Below, in pieces: positions 59,445 through 64,000 of a stretch of DNA of 64,000 bases. Within the stretch, counting starts at the first letter, position 1; each line of letters starts with the position of its first letter. Made by a program: the position numbers and the translations under genes. The stretch is from Streptomyces spongiicola (lineage in GTDB: Bacteria; Actinomycetota; Actinomycetes; Streptomycetales; Streptomycetaceae). The DNA lies in the NCBI RefSeq assembly GCF_003122365.1, contig NZ_CP029254.1:4365501-4429500 (forward strand). Direction: 5' to 3'. The notes beneath the pieces were generated by a model. It was not told the origin of the DNA and ran no database searches. It saw nothing but the letters and a program-made list of their open reading frames with translations.

Positions 59445-62239
59445 CCGAGCACGCAGCACCCGCGAACACCGAGCACGCGGCACCCGCGAAGGGCGAGCAC
59501 GCGGTACCCGCGAACACCGAGCACGCGGTACCCGCGAACACCGAGCACGCGGTACCCGCGAAGGGCGAGCACGCGGTACCCGCGAACACCGAGCACGCGG
59601 TACCTGCGAAGGGCGAGCACGCGGTACCCGCGAACAACCGGCTGCTGATGGTGCAGCCGTACACCCAGTTCGTCGAGAAGGCCGTCGCCCTCGGCTTCGA
59701 GGTCTGGTCGATCTGGGACCCGACGCTCCAGCCGGCCTCCTATCTCGCGGGGGTCGAGAAGGTCTCCAGGGAGATGCTGTGGGTGGACTTCTCCGACGAG
59801 GCCGCGCTGCGCGGCCTGGTCCGCCGGACCGCGCTCGCCCACGACGTCGGCTGTGTGCTGCACCTCGGTGAGGAGGCCACCATGGTGGCCGTCGCCGAGG
59901 AGGCCCAGGCCCTCGGGCTGGCCCTCAACCCGCCGGAGGCGCTCCGGCGGCTCAACGACAAGGCGGCGCTGCGCGAGCTGCTCGCCGAGCACGGCCTGTC
60001 CCCGGTGCGCACCGCGGTCGCCGGCACCCCCGACGAGGTCGGGTCCGTGCTGGCCGGCTTCGGGCTGCCCGCGGTGGTGAAACCGACCCGGCTTCAGGGC
60101 AGCGCCGCCGTACGGCTGGTGGCGGGCCCCGCCGACCTCGACGCCTGGCGGCGGGAGCTGGCCGGCCACGGGTACGGGGGGCCGGTGCTGGTCGAGGAGT
60201 ACCTGCGGGGGCCGGAGTTCAGCGTCGAGACGCTCACCCGCGGGGGCCGCCATCTGGTGGTCGGCGTCACCGCCAAGCGCAAGACGCCCGCCCCGGCGTT
60301 CGTGGAGACCGGGCACGTCTTCCCCGCGCCGCTGCCGGACGCCGACACCGACGCGATCGGCGAGCTGGTCACCGCGGTACTGGACGCGGCCGGATACCGG
60401 TTCGGCCCGGCGCACACCGAGGTCATCCTCACCGAAGCCGGCCCCCGGGTGGTGGAGTCGCAGGCCCGGCTCGGCGGCGACCGGATCCCCGCGCTCATCC
60501 GGCTCGCCACCGGCTTCGACATCGAGGGGGCCGTCTTCGACCTGCTGGTCGGCGGCACCGCCGAGCCCGCCCCCGCCGAACGGACGGCCGCGATCTCGTT
60601 CTTCGCGTTCCCGCCGGGCAGGATCACCCGCCTGGAGGGCATGGCGGAACTCGACGCCCTCCCCCATGTGCACGGCGTCCGGTTCCCGTTCGCCGAGGGC
60701 GACGTGCTGCCGCCGACCCGGCACTCCGGCTCCCGGCACGGCCATGTGATCGTGACGGGCGGCACCGCCGAGGAGGCCGAGCGCCTGGCCGCCGAGACGA
60801 AGGCGCTGCCGAGGGTGGAGACGGTCTCCGCCGTGCTGAACGCCGTACGGGCGGCGCCCGCCGCCCCGATGCGGCCCGACCGCACCCTGCTCCTGATCGG
60901 GCACCTCACCGAACCGGTGCGGATCGCCAAGGAGCTGGGGCTGAACGTGATCCTGGTCCAGCACAAGGAGAAGTTCCAGCCCGAGCAGGCCGAGCTGGCC
61001 GACGTCACCCTGATCGCGGACTACACCGACTGGTCGGTGCTGGAGCCGCTCGCCCGGGCCGCCCACACGATCTGGAACTTCTCCGCCGCGCTGTCGCTCA
61101 CCGAACCCGGTCTCGAGCCCGCGGGGCGGGTGAACGACCTGTTCGGCCTCGGCGGCACCGGCTTCGAACCGGCCCGGCTGCTCCGCGACAAGCTCGCCAT
61201 GCGCCGCCACCTCGCCGCGGCCGGCGCCCCCGCGGTCGCCGCCGAGCCGCTCACCGACCGGGACTCACTGGCCGCGTTCGGCGCGGCCCACGGCTACCCG
61301 TTCGTGGTCAAGCCGGTGGACCTGACCGCCGGTTACGCCCTGTTCCGGGTCGCCGGCCCGCAGGAGGTGGACGGGGTGTGGGAGCGGATCGGCGAGGCCC
61401 GCCGCACCGGCATGGACCGCGGCTCCACGATGTACGCGGTCACCGAGTTCCTGATGGAGCAGTACATCGACGGCCCCGAGTACAGCGTCGAGGCCTTCAG
61501 CTTCCACGGGCGGCACACCGTGGTCGCCGTCACCGAGAAGCTCACCGGCGGCGGGCACTTCGTGGAGCTCGGGCACGCCCAGCCGGCCCGGCTGGACCCG
61601 GCGGACGAGCAGCGCCTCGTCGAGGCCGCCGGCGAGTTCCTCGACGCGATCGGCATCACCGACGGCCCCAGCCACACCGAGCTGCGGCTCAGCTCGCGCG
61701 GGCCGCTCATCATCGAGGGCCATAACCGGCTGGGCGGCGACCGCATCCCGGAACTGGTCCAGGCCGCGTACGGCGTCGATCTGACCCGCTACGCCCTCGC
61801 CTGGCCGTTCGGCCTGGTGGAGCCGATGACCAAGCGCCCGGAGCCGATCGCGGCCGGCTGTGTGCGGGGCATCGTCGGCCGGCCCGGCCGGGTCGCCGCG
61901 ATCACCGGCGCCGACGAGCTGCGCGCCCATCCGTCGGTGCTCGCCCTCGACCTGGCGGCCCGTACCGGTTCGGTGGTCCGGCCGATCCGGGACAACTGGG
62001 ACCGGCTCGGCCTGCTGGCCGTCACCGCCGCCGGCACCGACGAGGCGGTCGCGCTCTGCGAGGAACTGCTCGCCACCGCGCTGACCGTGTCGATCGAGCC
62101 CGAGTCCGAGTCCGAGCCCGAGCCCGAGTCCGAGCCCGAGACCGAGGACAAGTCCGAGTCCGAGGACAAGTCCGAGCCCGAGGTCAAGGTCAAGGACAAG
62201 GACAAGGACAAGGACCAGTCCGAGGGCGAGGACCGATGA
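59441..62239 (+). CDS. Tandem ATP-grasp ligase with repeat-rich N- and C-termini
   Basis: This is a 932-residue protein. Residues 2-65 are eight units of the type EHAVPA. Module 1 (about 67-465) has VVKPTRLQGSAAV, LVEEYLRGPEFSVE and HTEVILTEAG..VVESQARLGGDR. Module 2 (about 480-885) has VVKPVDLTAGYALF, LMEQYIDGPEYSVE and HTELRLSSRG..IIEGHNRLGGDRIPE. The last 45 residues are a Glu/Lys/Ser/Asp-rich repeat. Both modules keep the expected ATP-grasp residues, so two bonds could be made. GTG at 59441 is preferred to ATG at 59426 because of the GTGA overlap with the small ORF. Confidence 0.87.
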   Translation: MTEHAAPANTEHAAPAKGEHAVPANTEHAVPANTEHAVPAKGEHAVPANTEHAVPAKGEHAVPANNRLLMVQPYTQFVEKAVALGFEVWSIWDPTLQPASYLAGVEKVSREMLWVDFSDEAALRGLVRRTALAHDVGCVLHLGEEATMVAVAEEAQALGLALNPPEALRRLNDKAALRELLAEHGLSPVRTAVAGTPDEVGSVLAGFGLPAVVKPTRLQGSAAVRLVAGPADLDAWRRELAGHGYGGPVLVEEYLRGPEFSVETLTRGGRHLVVGVTAKRKTPAPAFVETGHVFPAPLPDADTDAIGELVTAVLDAAGYRFGPAHTEVILTEAGPRVVESQARLGGDRIPALIRLATGFDIEGAVFDLLVGGTAEPAPAERTAAISFFAFPPGRITRLEGMAELDALPHVHGVRFPFAEGDVLPPTRHSGSRHGHVIVTGGTAEEAERLAAETKALPRVETVSAVLNAVRAAPAAPMRPDRTLLLIGHLTEPVRIAKELGLNVILVQHKEKFQPEQAELADVTLIADYTDWSVLEPLARAAHTIWNFSAALSLTEPGLEPAGRVNDLFGLGGTGFEPARLLRDKLAMRRHLAAAGAPAVAAEPLTDRDSLAAFGAAHGYPFVVKPVDLTAGYALFRVAGPQEVDGVWERIGEARRTGMDRGSTMYAVTEFLMEQYIDGPEYSVEAFSFHGRHTVVAVTEKLTGGGHFVELGHAQPARLDPADEQRLVEAAGEFLDAIGITDGPSHTELRLSSRGPLIIEGHNRLGGDRIPELVQAAYGVDLTRYALAWPFGLVEPMTKRPEPIAAGCVRGIVGRPGRVAAITGADELRAHPSVLALDLAARTGSVVRPIRDNWDRLGLLAVTAAGTDEAVALCEELLATALTVSIEPESESEPEPESEPETEDKSESEDKSEPEVKVKDKDKDKDQSEGEDR
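59444..59635 (+). repeat. 24-bp tandem repeat, eight copies
   Basis: The unit ACCGAGCACGCGGTACCCGC plus GAAC or GAAG recurs eight times with no gap, encoding (T/G)EHA(V/A)PA(N/K). Copies differ by one to three bases. It lies at the very start of the tandem ligase gene. Confidence 0.95.
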
Positions 62240-63009
62240 CCCTCGTCGTGCTGGACCCCGACGGCCGGTACGCGGCCGGCTGCCCCGGCTGGCTCGCCGA
62301 CGCCGGCGAGGAACTGCACCTGGTCACCGGCCGGGCGGGTGCCCACCCGGGCTTCGCCCGGGTGTCGGTGGTGGAGCGGTACGAGCGCGGCACCGGTGCC
62401 GAGTCGGCCGTCCTCGCCGCCGCCGCCCGCACGCCGGTCCGGGCGGTGGTCGCGATCGCGCCGGGGGACCAGGTGCGGGCGGCGTGCCTGCGCGAGCGGT
62501 TCGGTCTGCCGGGCCGGTCCCGCGAGGCCGCGCTGGCCCTCGCCGACTCGGTGGCGGCGCATGCGCTGCTGGCGCGGGCCGGGATCGCCACGACTCCCCG
62601 GGCGGAGGTGCGACGGGTCGCCGACCTGTACTGGTGGGCGCATCGGTGGGGCTATCCGCTGGCGATCCGGCGCCGCCGGGGCCGGGACCGGCCGGTGATC
62701 GCCGAGCCGGGCGACGAGGCGGCGCTGCGTGCCGCGGTGGCGGGCGGGCTGCTGCCCGTCGACCCGGCCGCGGTACCGGGTCTGACCGTCGAACCGGCCG
62801 TCACCGGGGAGCCGCGGTGCGACGTGGACCTGCCGCTTCCCGGCGCGCTGCCCGTCGACCCGGGGCTCCCGTACGTGGTGGAGACCGTCCGGGGCCCGGA
62901 CGGGGACCGGTTGGTGCACGCGGTGCGCTACGCCCCCGCGGTCCGGCCGGCCCGCGAACTGGTGCGGGCCCAGGCCGGGATGGGCCCGCTGCCCGCGGAG
63001 GTGTTCTGA
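62236..63009 (+). CDS. Half-size ATP-grasp-like protein
   Basis: This is a 257-residue protein. The Rossmann-like first part and the first ATP-grasp strand region (SVAAHALLARAGIATTPRAEV, YPLAIRRRRGRDRPV) are recognisable, but the catalytic second half (acidic metal-binding motif) is missing, so it may not be active alone. It could be a regulatory or scaffold partner for a neighbouring ligase, or a decayed module. ATG at 62236 overlaps the previous stop and the gene ends at TGATG with the next. Confidence 0.75.
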   Translation: MTLVVLDPDGRYAAGCPGWLADAGEELHLVTGRAGAHPGFARVSVVERYERGTGAESAVLAAAARTPVRAVVAIAPGDQVRAACLRERFGLPGRSREAALALADSVAAHALLARAGIATTPRAEVRRVADLYWWAHRWGYPLAIRRRRGRDRPVIAEPGDEAALRAAVAGGLLPVDPAAVPGLTVEPAVTGEPRCDVDLPLPGALPVDPGLPYVVETVRGPDGDRLVHAVRYAPAVRPARELVRAQAGMGPLPAEVF

Positions 63010-64000
63010 TGTCCGTACTGATTCTGCACCACCGTGGTTCGCTGGCGGGAACCCCCTACCATGAGTGGCTGGCGGACTACGGGGGCGATCTGCTGCTGAT
63101 CGCCTCCCGCGAGCATCTGGCCCTGGTCTGCGAGGAGTTGCCGCCCGGGGGCGGGGCCTACCTGCGGACCGCGGCAGTGGACGCGTACGAGACCGGGGGG
63201 GAGCTGGAGTCGCTCGCCCTGACCTGGGCGCGCGAGCACGGCGTCACCCACCTCGTCGCCTGTCAGGAGCGCGATCTGGAGCGGGCCGCCGAGCTGCGCG
63301 AGGTGCTCGGGCTGCCCGGGCAGCGGATGGACACCGTGCTCCCGTACCGCGACAAGGCGCTGATGAAGCGCCGGGCCGAGGCGGCGGGACTGGCCGTGGC
63401 CCCGTATCTGGAGGTGGAGTGCGCCACCGAACTCGTCGGCTTCGCCGAGCGGTACGGCTTCCCGCTGGTGCTCAAGCCGGTGGACAGCGCCGGCTCGGTC
63501 GGCCTGCGGATCCTCCGGTCCCGCGGGGAGTTCGACGCGTACCTCGCCGACGGTCTCGACCTGTACGGGCCGCATCTGCCGAACCTGCTCGCCGAGGCGT
63601 TCGTGCCGGGCCGGATGTGCCATGTGGACGGGCTGGTCGTGGGCGGCCGTACGGTGTTCGCCTGGGCGTCGCAGTACCAGTACGCGCTGGCCTCGTACGC
63701 GACCGACACGGGGGGCCGGCTGGATCTGACCCTTGACGTCGACGATCCGCTGACCCACCGGCTGCTCGAGTTCACCGAGCGGGCCCTGGCGGCGCTCGGC
63801 GGCCCGGAGGACTTCGCCTTCCACGCGGAGGTGTTCCACACGCCCGGGGACGAGCTGGTGCTGTGCGAGGTCGCGTGCCGCAACGGCGGTGCCGCGATCC
63901 GCGACATCGTCCGGCTGATGTTCGGGGTGGATCCGGGCGAGGCGTGGGTCCGGGCGCAGCTCGGCCTGCCGCTGCCCGGCTGGCTCGGCGCGGAGAAGCG
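63009..64000 (+). CDS. ATP-grasp ligase, cut by the window end
   Basis: At least 330 residues are visible. VLILHHRGSLAGTPYHEWL begins the protein, LVLKPVDSAGSVGLRI is the ATP-binding strand, LAEAFVPGRMCHVDGLVV follows, and HAEVFHTPG..LVLCEVACRNGGAA carries the acidic and Asn metal ligands. It looks complete up to the cut and is one more amide-forming enzyme of the cluster. The cluster therefore continues beyond 64000. Confidence 0.85.
   Translation, partial: MSVLILHHRGSLAGTPYHEWLADYGGDLLLIASREHLALVCEELPPGGGAYLRTAAVDAYETGGELESLALTWAREHGVTHLVACQERDLERAAELREVLGLPGQRMDTVLPYRDKALMKRRAEAAGLAVAPYLEVECATELVGFAERYGFPLVLKPVDSAGSVGLRILRSRGEFDAYLADGLDLYGPHLPNLLAEAFVPGRMCHVDGLVVGGRTVFAWASQYQYALASYATDTGGRLDLTLDVDDPLTHRLLEFTERALAALGGPEDFAFHAEVFHTPGDELVLCEVACRNGGAAIRDIVRLMFGVDPGEAWVRAQLGLPLPGWLGAEK

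Overview
The window is very GC-rich, with tightly packed genes, GTG/TTG starts and ATGA or GTGA overlaps. It reads as a chromosomal segment of Streptomyces or a close relative. Supporting markers are an LLM-class luciferase-like oxidoreductase, a DsbA-like protein of the mycothiol-dependent nitroreductase family, an XRE/DUF5753 plus DUF397 (WhiJ-like) locus, and a remnant of an actinomycete integrative-element gene. No rRNA or tRNA gene was seen.

Region 1 (about 1-12.1 kb) is an uptake and catabolic island. It holds a sugar-type ABC importer (lipoprotein plus two permeases, no ATPase), an LLM oxidoreductase, a DapA-family lyase, two amidohydrolase-family proteins, a DegT-type aminotransferase and an enolase-superfamily enzyme. 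A two-part regulator lies in the middle (9570-10898). Four near-identical 18-bp inverted repeats (53, 4546, 9423 and 10958) sit in front of these units and define a local regulon. A 61-bp-periodic CRISPR-like array lies at 5791-6255.

Region 2 (12.6-22.3 kb, all minus strand) is a biosynthetic operon. It has SbnA/SbnB-type genes for 2,3-diaminopropionate, a SyrP-like Fe/2-oxoglutarate oxygenase, an NRPS with partial C, A, carrier and thioesterase domains, and a separate membrane protein. The membrane protein joins a carrier domain to the C-terminal region typical of poly-lysine (Pls-type) synthetases. Together they look like a split poly- or oligo-diaminopropionate system.

Region 3 (22.4-36.2 kb) is mostly ordinary chromosome: DUF2254 membrane protein, secreted repeat protein, WhiJ-like regulator with duplicated DUF397 partners, inositol-phosphatase-like and RNA-ligase-like proteins, a sugar kinase fused to an unknown domain, a TPR regulator, a GNAT enzyme, an integrative-element pseudogene and a secreted C1q/TNF-like protein.

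Region 4 (36.2 kb to the end, open on the right) is the most interesting part. CreE- and CreD-like enzymes would make nitrous acid from aspartate. papB-papA-papC plus a HisC-like aminotransferase would make 4-aminophenylalanine. An AMP-binding protein next to papC is a candidate ATP-dependent aryl diazotase. A long run of ATP-grasp ligases (two tandem fusions, two singles, one half-size), a cysteine-synthase-like enzyme, two MFS exporters and a translationally coupled 28-codon ORF follow. An indigoidine-type synthetase (A-Ox-T-TE) with a small tautomerase sits in the middle on the opposite strand. The inferred product is a ligase-made peptide carrying a nitrogen-nitrogen or diazonium-derived aryl group. 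I know of no described product with this exact gene set, but I could not search.

A recurring oddity is the expansion of short in-frame repeats (multiples of 3 bp) in at least ten genes.
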